Assembly: GCA_026671195.1 (NCBI GenBank)
Contig: JAPOHD010000030.1
Location: 171,930 to 235,929, forward strand
Reading direction: 5' to 3'
Origin: Draconibacterium aestuarii
Lineage (GTDB): Bacteria > Bacteroidota > Bacteroidia > Bacteroidales > Prolixibacteraceae
DNA: 64,000 nucleotides
How positions within the stretch are numbered: the first letter of the stretch is position 1; every line of letters starts with the position of its first letter. The notes beneath the pieces are model-generated. The model ran no database searches and was not told the DNA's origin. It saw only the letters and a program-made list of their open reading frames with translations. The translations under genes and the position numbers were made by a program. Below are positions 8,112 to 17,150 of this stretch, in pieces.

Positions 8112-9146
8112 ATGAAAGTTACTTCAACTAAATTCGGACAATTAGAGGATGGAAGCAGTGTTGAATTGTTTACCCTCTCCAATGAAAAGATTACCGTTAA
8201 AATAACCAATTACGGTGCAATTATTACAGCTGTTGATATGCCAAATAAAAATGGGAGCATTGACAATGTAGTTTGCGGATTTGATAAACTGGAAACCTAC
8301 CTGAGTGATGAGTACCTGGGAAGTTACCCCTATTTCGGGGCCATCATTGGTCGTTTTGGCAACCGCATTGCCAAAGGGCACCTCGAGATTGAGGGGAAAA
8401 CCTACGAAATGGCTATAAATAACGGTCCCAATCATTTACATGGTGGAGCTGTTGGATTTGACCGCAAACTATTTGCAGCCGAAACCATCGAAAATGAAAC
8501 AGAGGTAGGTGTAAAGCTTACATATTTAAGTCCTGACGGAGAAGAAAACTATCCTGGGAACCTGAAAGTTACCTGCATTTATACTTTGAATGAAAGTAGT
8601 GATTTAGGAATTCAGTATTATGCCGAAACTGACAAAACGACCGTGGTAAACCTGACCAACCACAGCTACTTTAATTTAACCGGGCAAAAAGAAAATATTT
8701 TAAACCACGAACTGGAACTAACGGCCACAAAAATGACTGAAATGGTGGAACAAATACCTACAGGAAAAATTGTTCCTGTTGTTGGTACTGCTTACGATTT
8801 TACTTCAGCAAAAAAAATAAATGCCTCCGGACTTGAAATGGGTTACGACGACAACTTTGTTTTAGATAACGAGGGCAAGTTAAAATTGGCCGGTATTTTA
8901 AGTGAGGCTAGAAGTGGCAGAAAAATTAAAGTGTACACTACGCAACCGGGAATGCAGGTCTACACAGGGTACTGGAATCCGGAAATTGAGATTAACGGAA
9001 AAAAGAAATTCGGAAGTTTTTCGGGCATTGCGCTTGAAACACAACACTACCCCGATTCAGTAAATCAACCCAATTTCCCTTCAACCTTGTTAAAACCGGG
9101 TGAGATCTACGATCAGAAGACTGTTTACAAGTTTATTACTGAATAA
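8112..9146 (+). CDS. galM: Aldose 1-epimerase (galactose mutarotase)
   Basis: The 344-residue protein carries the GalM motifs NNGPNHLHGG (residues 103-112), TNHSYFNL (182-189, with the catalytic histidine) and a late ALETQHYPDS block holding the catalytic glutamate. The enzyme interconverts the beta and alpha anomers of galactose or glucose, supplying the anomer used by galactokinase. No signal peptide is seen, so a cytoplasmic location is likely. It is divergent from the regulator gene, shares its intergenic region with operator O2, and ends at a strong terminator. The length is normal. Confidence 0.95.
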   Translation: MKVTSTKFGQLEDGSSVELFTLSNEKITVKITNYGAIITAVDMPNKNGSIDNVVCGFDKLETYLSDEYLGSYPYFGAIIGRFGNRIAKGHLEIEGKTYEMAINNGPNHLHGGAVGFDRKLFAAETIENETEVGVKLTYLSPDGEENYPGNLKVTCIYTLNESSDLGIQYYAETDKTTVVNLTNHSYFNLTGQKENILNHELELTATKMTEMVEQIPTGKIVPVVGTAYDFTSAKKINASGLEMGYDDNFVLDNEGKLKLAGILSEARSGRKIKVYTTQPGMQVYTGYWNPEIEINGKKKFGSFSGIALETQHYPDSVNQPNFPSTLLKPGEIYDQKTVYKFITE

Positions 9147-9149
9147 TTC

Positions 9150-9175
9150 AAAAAATGCCCAAAAGGGCATTTTTT
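9150..9175 (+). terminator. Rho-independent terminator of galM
   Basis: A perfect 11-bp inverted repeat (9150-9160 and 9165-9175) with an AAAA loop ends in six T, starting 4 bp after the galM stop. Confidence 0.88.
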
Positions 9176-9216
9176 GTTTCCTGCTACAGACAAATAGTAT
9201 CTTATCGTTTTTTTTC

Positions 9217-9224
9217 TATTTTTG
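9217..9224 (+). promoter_or_regulatory. Possible -7 box of the acyl-CoA synthetase gene
   Basis: TATTTTTG matches the consensus TAnnTTTG, 33 bases before the ATG at 9258. No clear -33 box was found. Confidence 0.3.
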
Positions 9225-9257
9225 GATTCTTTCTTGAACTAAAACAGTGCAATTATA

Positions 9258-11162
9258 ATGAAAACCATTATTGAATTATTCGAAACGGCGGTAGTAAACT
9301 ATCCCGACAATGTTTATCTATGGGAAAAAACAAAAAGCGAGTACGAACCTACCACCTACAAAGAAACCAGGGAAAAGGTACTGGACCTTGCTGCGGGACT
9401 AATTCAATTAGGTTTTAAAAAGGGTGACCGTGCAGGATTGGTTGCCGACGGAAGAAACGACTGGATTATAAGCGAGTTGGGGATACTCTACGCCGGTGGA
9501 ATTAATGTTCCGCTATCCATACGTTTACAGGATAACGAACTGGCATTTCGGTTAAAACATAGTGGCAGTAAATATATATTTGTATCGAAGCAACACGAAT
9601 CAAAGATTGAGGATATTCGCGATCAGCTGCCCGAGCTTGAAAAAGTTATTTATATCGATGGTGTTGAAAATACCGACGAGAAAAATATTGATTATCGCCA
9701 ACTTGTAAAAGATGGTGCCAAATTCAGAAAAGAAAATCCGGAACGGGTTGAAACGATATGGAAAGCAGTAGAACCCAATGATGTTGCAAATATTTCTTAC
9801 ACATCGGGTACTACCGCCGATCCAAAAGGGATTATGCTTACTCACCTGAATTATGCTGCCAACGTGGTTCAATCCAATTCTTTACTCGATTTAAAAACAG
9901 AATGGACAACCTTAGCCATTTTGCCCTGGGATCATGCATTTGCACACACCACTTGTTTGTATGTATTTATGTACAAGGGAGCCAGCATTGCATCGGTTGA
10001 AATTGGCAAAACACCAATGGAAACACTACGGAATATTCCCAAAAATATTCAGGAGATTAAGCCTGCACTTATGATGAGTGTTCCGGCCTATTCAAAAACA
10101 TTCCGGAAAAATATTGAAGCAGGAATCCGCAAAAAAGGAGAAATTTTATACAAATTATTCCAGTTTGCGTTAAAGGTTGCATACACACATAATGGTTATG
10201 GCAATAACCGAGGGAAAGGTTTCCGCTTCTTTTTAAAACCACTTTACTGGCTATTCGACAAAATACTTTTTGCAAAAATACGTGAGGGATTTGGCGGCAA
10301 CCTACAGTTTTTTATAGGTGGTGGTGCTTTGCTCGATGTTGAATTACAGCGTTTCTTTTATGCCATTGGAATGCCCATTTGCCAGGGTTACGGACTTTCA
10401 GAAGCGGCCCCTGTTATTTCTTCAAATGTTCCGCATGATGTAAAATTTGGTTCGTCGGGAAAACTGGTTAAAAACCTTGAACTAAAAATCCTCGACGACA
10501 ATGGCAACCAGTTACCAACCGGACGAAAAGGTGAAATTGTTGTAAAAGGCGATAATGTTATGCTGGGCTACTGGAAAAATCCAACAGCTACGGCCGAAAC
10601 GATAAAAGATGGCTGGTTGCATACCGGCGACATGGGTTATATGGGCGAAGACGGTTTCCTGTATGTTTTAGGCCGTTTTAAAAGTTTACTTATTGGTAAC
10701 GATGGTGAAAAATACAGCCCCGAAGGAATTGAAGAAGCCCTTGTCGATCAGTCGCCATACATACAACAAGTAATGCTGTACAACAACCAAAATCCGTACA
10801 CCGTTGGAATGATCGTTCCTGATATCGATGCCATAAACCGTGAACTAAAACACCGAGGAATTGAAAAAGGATCGGATGAAGGAAATAAAGCAACACTTGC
10901 CATTATTCAAAATGAAATTAATGCTTATAAAAAAGGTGGAAAGTTTGAGGGAGAATTTCCAGAACGGTGGTTGCCTGCAACCATTTCGGTTCTACCCTAT
11001 ACTTTTAGCACCGACAATAAAATGCTCAATGCCACAATGAAAATGGTTCGTGGCCAGGTAACCGAGCAGTTTGCAAAAGAACTGGATTTTCTTTACACTC
11101 CTGAAGCTAAGAACATTGAAAACGAAATGAATATTGCCGCTGTAAAAGAATGGAATAAATAA
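9258..11162 (+). CDS. Long-chain fatty acid--CoA ligase / AMP-dependent synthetase
   Basis: This 634-residue ANL-superfamily enzyme has the AMP-binding P-loop YTSGTTADPKGIMLTH near residue 180, the A5 block GYGLSEAAPVISSN, the A7-A8 blocks GWLHTGDMGY and GRFKSLLIGNDGEKYSP, and a C-terminal domain. The length and the long insertion between A3 and A5 fit long-chain acyl-CoA synthetases of the bacterial FAA1-like type. It activates fatty acids with ATP and CoA on the cytoplasmic side of the membrane. It stands alone between the galM terminator and the kinase-galU operon and has no evident link to sugar metabolism. The chain length preference is unknown. Confidence 0.92.
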   Translation: MKTIIELFETAVVNYPDNVYLWEKTKSEYEPTTYKETREKVLDLAAGLIQLGFKKGDRAGLVADGRNDWIISELGILYAGGINVPLSIRLQDNELAFRLKHSGSKYIFVSKQHESKIEDIRDQLPELEKVIYIDGVENTDEKNIDYRQLVKDGAKFRKENPERVETIWKAVEPNDVANISYTSGTTADPKGIMLTHLNYAANVVQSNSLLDLKTEWTTLAILPWDHAFAHTTCLYVFMYKGASIASVEIGKTPMETLRNIPKNIQEIKPALMMSVPAYSKTFRKNIEAGIRKKGEILYKLFQFALKVAYTHNGYGNNRGKGFRFFLKPLYWLFDKILFAKIREGFGGNLQFFIGGGALLDVELQRFFYAIGMPICQGYGLSEAAPVISSNVPHDVKFGSSGKLVKNLELKILDDNGNQLPTGRKGEIVVKGDNVMLGYWKNPTATAETIKDGWLHTGDMGYMGEDGFLYVLGRFKSLLIGNDGEKYSPEGIEEALVDQSPYIQQVMLYNNQNPYTVGMIVPDIDAINRELKHRGIEKGSDEGNKATLAIIQNEINAYKKGGKFEGEFPERWLPATISVLPYTFSTDNKMLNATMKMVRGQVTEQFAKELDFLYTPEAKNIENEMNIAAVKEWNK

Positions 11163-11264
11163 GACTGGTAAAATAAATTTTACAGATCAAAACAAAAGAG
11201 AAACAGGATCTTTTACATGAAAAATAATCAGGAAACAAGAATGGTGAAAACCAAACTTTTATCC

Positions 11265-11295
11265 TTGAACACTGAACAATAATTTATTAGCTTTG
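11265..11295 (+). promoter_or_regulatory. Promoter of the GHMP kinase-galU operon
   Basis: TTG (11265-11267), 20 bases, then TAGCTTTG (11288-11295), an exact match to the Bacteroidota -7 consensus. The leader to the ATG at 11315 is short, about 10-13 bases. Confidence 0.6.
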
Positions 11296-11314
11296 CCGCG
11301 CTAAATATTCAAAA

Positions 11315-12316
11315 ATGATTATTGAAACATATTCATACCCCAGGGCTGCCGTAATTGGTAATCCTTCCGATGGTTATTATGGCAAAACCATTGCCTTCGT
11401 ATTTTCCAATTTTGTTGCCAGTGTACAGTTATATCAAACGCCGGAACTGGAAATTAAACCACAACGCCTCGATGTAACATCTTATAATAACATGCAGGCT
11501 TTGGTTGAGGATATTAATTTTGCAGGCTATTATGGTGGAATGCGATTACTAAAAGGCATGATAAAAGTTTTTTACGAATATTGTGTGAAGAACAACATTC
11601 AATTGGCCAGTAAAAACTTTACAATCCGTTATAATTCAAATATTCCTTTACGTTTAGGACTTGCCGGATCGAGTGCCATTTTATCGGCTTGTTTAAAAGC
11701 AATCTGCCTTTTTTACGAAGTGTACATTGCTCCGGCCACTTTTGCCAACCTGGTTCTTTCAGTTGAAAACGATGAATTAGATATTTCGGCAGGATTACAA
11801 GACAGGGTTGCCCAAGCCTTTGAAAAACCAGTTTTTATGGATTTCAATAAGGAAACAATGGAAAAACAGGGCTATGGGAATTACCAGGTTTTAGATACTA
11901 CAAATTTTCCCAAATTTTATATTGCTTTTCATAAAAACCTTTCGTCCGGAACCGAACTCGTTCATAATAATTTAAAAGCCCGTTTTAATATTGGCGAAGA
12001 AAAAGTACTTCAGACAATGAATCGCTGGGGACAAATAACCGAGGAATTTAAAAAGGCGCTTGAAAAGAATGAATATGAAACTATGCACAATTTAATCAAT
12101 GAGAATTTTAATTTACGCCGTGCATTAATACCAATCAGTAAAGGCAACATTGAAATGGTTGAACTGGCACGATCGACAGGTGCAAGTGCAAAATTTACCG
12201 GTTCTGGTGGAGCAATTATCGGAACTTACAGAGACGAAAAAATGTTCAGTAATTTAAAAGACACACTGAACAATCACAATATTGATGTAATAAAGCCAAA
12301 CATCGTTAACAATTAA
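11315..12316 (+). CDS. GHMP kinase, glucuronokinase-like
   Basis: The 333-residue protein has the GHMP-kinase ATP motif in PLRLGLAGSSAILSA and a C-terminal TGSGGAIIG glycine block. Its N-terminus, RAAVIGNPSDGYYGKTIAF, closely resembles that of plant-type glucuronokinases as I recall them (ARIGLLGNPSDVYFGRTI-like). Glucuronokinase phosphorylates glucuronate at C1; a uridylyltransferase then makes UDP-glucuronate. The next gene, 4 bp downstream, encodes exactly such a UTP-sugar enzyme, which supports the assignment. Another sugar-1-kinase activity (galacturonate, arabinose or similar) is possible. Cytoplasmic. The function is inference from the family and the pairing. Confidence 0.75.
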   Translation: MIIETYSYPRAAVIGNPSDGYYGKTIAFVFSNFVASVQLYQTPELEIKPQRLDVTSYNNMQALVEDINFAGYYGGMRLLKGMIKVFYEYCVKNNIQLASKNFTIRYNSNIPLRLGLAGSSAILSACLKAICLFYEVYIAPATFANLVLSVENDELDISAGLQDRVAQAFEKPVFMDFNKETMEKQGYGNYQVLDTTNFPKFYIAFHKNLSSGTELVHNNLKARFNIGEEKVLQTMNRWGQITEEFKKALEKNEYETMHNLINENFNLRRALIPISKGNIEMVELARSTGASAKFTGSGGAIIGTYRDEKMFSNLKDTLNNHNIDVIKPNIVNN

Positions 12317-12320
12317 AAAA

Positions 12321-13193
12321 ATGGTAAAAAAAGCAGTTATTCCTGCTGCAGGTTATGGTACGCGCTTTCTGCCTGCCACAAAATCGCAGCCAAAGGAAAT
12401 GATCCCAATCATAGATACTCCCGTTATTCAGTATGTAGTTGAAGAGGCCGTTGCCAGTGGCATTACCGATATCCTGATGATCATCGGAAAAGGAAAACGT
12501 GCCATTGAAGAACACTTCGACAGAAGTCCGATTTTAGAAGAATCGTTATTGAAAAAGCAAAATTTAAAAATGCTCGATAAAATTCGTTCCATTTCAAACA
12601 TGGCCAATATTCATTTTGTATGGCAAAAAGAAATGAACGGATTAGGCGATGCAATTTTACATGCAAAGTGCCATGTTGGCAACGAACCATTTGTAATCCT
12701 TTTAGGTGATACGCTGGTACAAAGTGAAGATGGACCTATTACGAAACAACTGATTGATGTTTACAACGAAACAAAGGGCTCGGTAATTGCGTTAGAAGAA
12801 GTTAAACCCGAACTGGTTAGTAAATACGGAGTTGTGGATGGTGAAGCCATTTCAGACAAGGTTGTAAAAGCTAAGGGATGGATCGAAAAACCATCGATTG
12901 AAGAAGCTCCTTCGAATCTGGCCGTTGCCAGTCGTTACTTGTTTACTCCTGAAATATTCGATTACCTGGAAAAAACGGCGCCGGGAAAAAACAACGAGGT
13001 TCAACTTACCGATGCAATGAAAGAGATGGTTAAATCTCACCCTATGTACGGAATGAAATTTAACGGAAAACGATACGATATCGGGAACAAAATGGGATTT
13101 CTGAAAACCAACATTGAGTTTGGATTAAAAGATCCTGAAATAGGGGAAGCTTTAAAACTCTGGTTAAAAGAATTTGCCGGCGAACTGCAATAA
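12321..13193 (+). CDS. galU: UTP--sugar-1-phosphate uridylyltransferase (GalU type)
   Basis: The 290-residue protein begins with the nucleotidyltransferase signature AAGYGTRFLPATKSQPKEM and continues with VEEAVASGI, the LLGDTLV metal-binding block, and a KRYDIGNKMGFLKT segment near the end, all as in GalU. It makes UDP-glucose from UTP and glucose-1-phosphate. Paired with the glucuronokinase-like gene (start only 4 bp after that stop) it may also accept glucuronate-1-phosphate, which is inference. UDP-glucose is also the co-substrate of GalT. The length is typical of bacterial GalU and no irregularities are seen. Confidence 0.9.
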   Translation: MVKKAVIPAAGYGTRFLPATKSQPKEMIPIIDTPVIQYVVEEAVASGITDILMIIGKGKRAIEEHFDRSPILEESLLKKQNLKMLDKIRSISNMANIHFVWQKEMNGLGDAILHAKCHVGNEPFVILLGDTLVQSEDGPITKQLIDVYNETKGSVIALEEVKPELVSKYGVVDGEAISDKVVKAKGWIEKPSIEEAPSNLAVASRYLFTPEIFDYLEKTAPGKNNEVQLTDAMKEMVKSHPMYGMKFNGKRYDIGNKMGFLKTNIEFGLKDPEIGEALKLWLKEFAGELQ

Positions 13194-13275
13194 TACGGGT
13201 TTCCGGTACTATTTCACAGGTAACAAACGTAAGTCGAAATCGTAAGATATATGGTGTTTGTTATTTGAAATTTTG

Positions 13276-13283
13276 TACTTTTG
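13276..13283 (+). promoter_or_regulatory. -7 box of the ssrA promoter
   Basis: TACTTTTG matches TAnnTTTG exactly and ends 12 bases before the predicted first base of tmRNA, which is the expected distance. A TTTG at 13257-13260 may be the -33 box. Confidence 0.6.
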
Positions 13284-13295
13284 CCGCACTTCTAT

Positions 13296-13689
13296 GGGGC
13301 TGACTGGTTTTGACAGCGGGTAGAAGAGATAAGTAAGCATGTCGGGCTTTGATCGTTGGCCCGTAAATCTTAATGATCAAAACCATAATTGGCGAAAACA
13401 ATTACGCTCTTGCTGCGTAACCGAATCAAGTAGGTTACACTTTATCCCGGTACTAGGTACTGGGACGAGACATCGCCCGGATGCTATTGCTTTGAAGCGG
13501 TCCGGTTCGGCGGTGCAAGTAAATCGAAGCTAGTTGAAATGAGGCTCTGGCATTTCGGCGAAATAAAAGAGATAAGGTAGTAGTTGGTGGCTTTGATCCG
13601 GGTGCTATTCGAAAATTAAATCAGAGATAAACATGTAGAAAGCTTATAGCTTCCTCGTTTGGACGCGGGTTCGACTCCCGCCAGCTCCA
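13296..13689 (+). ncRNA. ssrA: Transfer-messenger RNA (tmRNA)
   Basis: The 5' end GGGGCTGACTGGTTTTGACAG and the 3' end (GGTTCGACTCCCGCC followed by AGCTCC) form the tRNA-like acceptor: GGGGCTG pairs with CAGCTCC at 13682-13688. The T-arm GGTTCGACTCCC is present. The tag reading frame lies at 13391-13417 and encodes GENNYALAA followed by TAA, a typical Bacteroidota tag. The RNA releases ribosomes stalled on broken mRNAs and tags the products for degradation. The 3' CCA is not fully encoded and must be added after transcription. The gene marks the border between housekeeping genes and the polysaccharide-utilization block. Confidence 0.96.
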
Positions 13690-13713
13690 CTTTTTCAAAT
13701 AGCAAGTAAAAGC

Positions 13714-13749
13714 AAACTCCTGCAAGTGTTACATTTTCAGGAGTTTTTT
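13714..13749 (+). terminator. Rho-independent terminator of ssrA
   Basis: AAACTCCTG (13714-13722) pairs with CAGGAGTTT (13738-13746), followed by a T-run, 25 bp after the tmRNA end. The rest of the gap up to 14059 holds no convincing gene. Confidence 0.75.
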
Positions 13750-14059
13750 ATTTCCACTAATACAGATAAATGCATAAAAATGCAAAGGGGGCAAAAAGGG
13801 AGTTCAGACCTAACTGTAAAGTTATTCCCGAATTTGAGGCTAAAATGCGGAAAAAGTAATGAAAGAGCTCCCCCAGAAAAAGTTTCGATTGACTGTCTGT
13901 AACGATTTAAAGTAACCACCTCTCTACGATTTTCATCATACTCATAAACATTGTATAATCTGTTTATTACAGCATGTTCCCATTTGGCATTAATCAGATA
14001 ATTAAAAATGGTCACACCAATTCGTAGAAAGGTGGTCAATAAGATTGGTTTTCCACTAA

Positions 14060-15796
14060 TCACAACTCAACCTTATTCTGATAGTCAATTACTACACCAT
14101 CGACTGCGACCTTTCCATCGCTGAAAGTCAACTTACCATTTTCAGGTGTAATAACCAGCACCCTGGATTGGCCGGGAGCAACTGATAAATCGTAACTTCC
14201 GGAAATACTTTCATCAATAAATGAATGAGTAAGTAAATCGTATAGTTTAACATTTTCATTACCAAGATCTATATTGATCAATTTCTCCTCTGTATATGGA
14301 TTGTAATACATGTAGGTCGGATAAGCGTCATCGCGATAAAAATCACAAGCCAAAAGATCCAGCTGGAGTACTCCTTCCACATTGGTAGTACTGATTATAC
14401 TTCCAAAAATGCCAATATGTGCACTCCCGTATACACTCAACTGGCTTGCCCATGGATTTTCACCCTGAACCCAATGCGGACCATCACCCTGAGCCACGGG
14501 AGCTTTTATATCCTTAAACTCGTCGAAAGTTGAAATTTTAACCAACCCTTCATAACCAATCACTCCTTTGGCAACTTGTTTCAGTTCCGGACTGGTTTGA
14601 TGTTCATCCGGAATTTCATCGGGATAGAACAAACGGCTGACATTGGCTGCATTTAACATCCATTTTCCAAGTGCCTGTGCCCAGCTGGCATCGTAACGAA
14701 CCATCGGAACCAAAGCCCAGGCTGCATCAAAAGTATTCATCAAAAAACCATAGCCTCCATGATCAATGGTACTTCCAACCAGTCCCGAAACATCATATCC
14801 ATTCCAGTTATCAGCCAATACTCCCCATCCTTCGCGGCACTCGGTATCACCGTTAAAAGTCCATTCCAACAACTGACGGACCTCGTAATCTGTACCTTCT
14901 TCAGCATTTAACCGAGTTGCCACATAAGCACCGAATGGCATTAAAATTTCGTAGAAAGTATTTTTCTCCAGACTTAAAAGCGCTTCAATCGATGACTTTG
15001 CTCCTTCCAGATATCGCTGATCACCAAAACGTTTATAAGCGGAATAAAGGACGTACGCATGTCCTGCAGCTGCATCCTGCTGATGACAAATCCAGTTTTC
15101 TTCGGGACTCATTGTCCCGTAATTAAAGAAAGTATAGTTGTAATTTCCGTTTAATATGGAATCGGCCTGATAAAACTTATCAGCGATAGAACGCAGAATT
15201 GGCTCCGTGTTCTTTTCGTTAGGATAAAAATCGCATACTGCATAATAAAGCACATTGGGAAAAACATCATACCACCAATCCCTGCCGTATCCGCCACCAA
15301 GTAATGCCACTTCCGGACAGGTGTTGTTCATCATGATATCCCAATTGGTATCACTATTAAAGTAATTACGAAGCATATTAACATAGTTGTTCCCATCTTG
15401 ATTGGATTTATCAATCCCAACCAATGAAGCCCCCAACACTGCCCCCATAGTAGTTAATGACTCGTGAAAAATACCATCGTTATTTTTCAGGCCCTGACGT
15501 ACGTCACCCATTGCGGTATAGAGGCCAAATGTCTTTTGGTCAAAATTCTTTGCAGAATTATCTGTCCATATCAGTGGCCAGTACTCACCGGTCTGTGTTG
15601 AATCAAAAACCAGTTTATCAAACAAATGCGCTTTTTGGTTCCAGTTCAGCATTTTATAGGGCTGTGGGAAATCGGGCATCTGATCAATCCGAGCCAGCGC
15701 CTGTTGTTTTACCTCAGGTGCTTTCGGATATCTCGCAGGCTGACTACATCCGCCAATGATTAATAAAAGGGCAAATATTTTTACTATATTTTTCAT
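14060..15796 (-). CDS. Secreted lipoprotein, putative (alpha/alpha)6-barrel glycosidase of unassigned family
   Basis: The start is set at the ATG at 15796, which gives a clear lipoprotein signal (MKNIVKIFALLLIIGGC); an upstream TTG would add 8 residues and is less likely. The mature protein of about 560 residues is rich in aromatic and acidic residues with helical-hairpin spacing (RDWWYDVFPNVLYYAV, HQQDAAAGHAYVLYSAYKRF, DHGGYGFLMNTFDAAWALVP), followed by a C-terminal beta-rich tail. This is the look of an (alpha/alpha)6-toroid glycosidase or lyase, but I cannot place it in a named family. It is the last gene of unit A, downstream of the MFS permease and GH130. It is probably anchored in the outer membrane and acts on the same glycan. 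Confidence 0.7.
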   Translation of the reverse strand: MKNIVKIFALLLIIGGCSQPARYPKAPEVKQQALARIDQMPDFPQPYKMLNWNQKAHLFDKLVFDSTQTGEYWPLIWTDNSAKNFDQKTFGLYTAMGDVRQGLKNNDGIFHESLTTMGAVLGASLVGIDKSNQDGNNYVNMLRNYFNSDTNWDIMMNNTCPEVALLGGGYGRDWWYDVFPNVLYYAVCDFYPNEKNTEPILRSIADKFYQADSILNGNYNYTFFNYGTMSPEENWICHQQDAAAGHAYVLYSAYKRFGDQRYLEGAKSSIEALLSLEKNTFYEILMPFGAYVATRLNAEEGTDYEVRQLLEWTFNGDTECREGWGVLADNWNGYDVSGLVGSTIDHGGYGFLMNTFDAAWALVPMVRYDASWAQALGKWMLNAANVSRLFYPDEIPDEHQTSPELKQVAKGVIGYEGLVKISTFDEFKDIKAPVAQGDGPHWVQGENPWASQLSVYGSAHIGIFGSIISTTNVEGVLQLDLLACDFYRDDAYPTYMYYNPYTEEKLINIDLGNENVKLYDLLTHSFIDESISGSYDLSVAPGQSRVLVITPENGKLTFSDGKVAVDGVVIDYQNKVEL

Positions 15797-15889
15797 ACTA
15801 TTAAAATTGTTAATTTTCAAAGGTATAGTATGTAACTCGCATGTATTTTAATTATCCTCGTGTAATCATTTTACATGCTCGATTCATAC

Positions 15890-17131
15890 TTAAAGTTTTT
15901 TACTGTTTTTTATAATATTCTTTGCCACAAAAATTGAGAACAACTGAATACATGCAATAATCAGAAGCGCGTATTTTAGTGCAAAATCTTCTGTAATAAA
16001 GTAAGTCATTGCAATAAACATTCCGCACCCCAATAATCTGCCAATATATAAACCAAACTCGTGATGTAAGAAATAAGCAAATTCATTTCTGTTTTCAAAT
16101 TCTGCAACCAGATCAATAACCTTTAATTGAATTGGGAAATAGGCCACATCAAGTAACGGGCGGGCAACTACCAAACAAAGCATAAACATGATAACCCCCA
16201 TTGAAGAATATAAACCCGCATTAATAAAGGATCCCAAAGCAAAAATAATCAGCCCGATGGAAAATATGTAGATACGGTGTTGAGGTTTTGAAATCCGGCC
16301 CAGAACATAAAGCATTAGTGCCGACATGATAGCCCCGATGGCTTGAACCGTACCTAATACATGTTCATCGCCAACCAGTTTCATAATCAACATAGCAGGT
16401 GCCGTGACGATATAACCTTGTGCCAAACCTTTCAGAATAGACAATCCTATCATTTTATTCCACAATCTGTGAAACCGGAAGAATATAAACTTTTCCTGTT
16501 TTGGATTGATAAACTTACCCTTGTGAACATAGATCGACGAAATGATGGTTAAGATGAAGACCACTGCTGTAATTATCTGGTAGGCTGTATTTATATTTCC
16601 TTCGAACCAGTGATTTTCTTTGGTTGCACCAATAAAAACTCCCACAAAATAAGGCACTATTACTGATGTAAGCGTGTAAAAGAAAGTCTCCAAACCGTAA
16701 TAGTAATTCCGGTTTTGATCGTTGGTAGTTTCGAGTGCCAGGTAATCGCGGTTGGCCCAGAAAAATCCATAGGAGATGCCCATTATTAATCCTGCAACGG
16801 CAATTCCGGTGATATTCAGTTCCGACAACATCATCATTGCTGTCATCGACACTCCGCTTAACAACATACCAAAGGCATACAACCAGGCAATTTTAATCTT
16901 CCGAAGCAAAAACCCGTTTATTGCAAAAGTTATCGGGATTCCTGTATACAATGCAAGCTGAAAAATAACAACCAGTTTGGCTTCTTGCGAATTACGCATT
17001 ATGTAGGCACCAATAAACAGCTCAATAATTGGCAATACAAGCGAATATATCAGGTTGGTAATCAACAGTACCCTCATATTGTGAGGATATGAAAGAAAGA
17101 CCCGATACTCATTTATTAACTTATTTCTCAT
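15890..17131 (-). CDS. MFS transporter, probable oligosaccharide permease
   Basis: The 413-residue protein has about 12 hydrophobic segments in two halves with a central basic loop (HKGKFINPKQEKFIFFRFHRLWNK) typical of MFS carriers. It sits 19 bp downstream of the GH130 gene and is followed by a putative glycosidase. GH130 phosphorylase genes are often paired with an MFS permease that imports the disaccharide for intracellular cleavage, so import of a mannosyl disaccharide is likely. That is inference from the neighbours. The sequence is intact, with no signal of a different transporter family. Confidence 0.8.
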   Translation of the reverse strand: MRNKLINEYRVFLSYPHNMRVLLITNLIYSLVLPIIELFIGAYIMRNSQEAKLVVIFQLALYTGIPITFAINGFLLRKIKIAWLYAFGMLLSGVSMTAMMMLSELNITGIAVAGLIMGISYGFFWANRDYLALETTNDQNRNYYYGLETFFYTLTSVIVPYFVGVFIGATKENHWFEGNINTAYQIITAVVFILTIISSIYVHKGKFINPKQEKFIFFRFHRLWNKMIGLSILKGLAQGYIVTAPAMLIMKLVGDEHVLGTVQAIGAIMSALMLYVLGRISKPQHRIYIFSIGLIIFALGSFINAGLYSSMGVIMFMLCLVVARPLLDVAYFPIQLKVIDLVAEFENRNEFAYFLHHEFGLYIGRLLGCGMFIAMTYFITEDFALKYALLIIACIQLFSIFVAKNIIKNSKKL

Positions 17132-17150
17132 GATTACGTTTTTATCCGGA

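Noticed and set aside
13339..13533. 64-codon plus-strand frame inside the tmRNA gene
   Set aside because: It lies within the structured tmRNA; only the nine-codon tag at 13391-13417, in a different frame, is meaningful.
13737..14063. 108-codon minus-strand open frame behind the tmRNA
   Set aside because: It starts at a GTG overlapping the stop of the putative glycosidase gene, runs through the ssrA terminator, and shows no family motif or convincing composition. It is most likely spurious or a decayed remnant.
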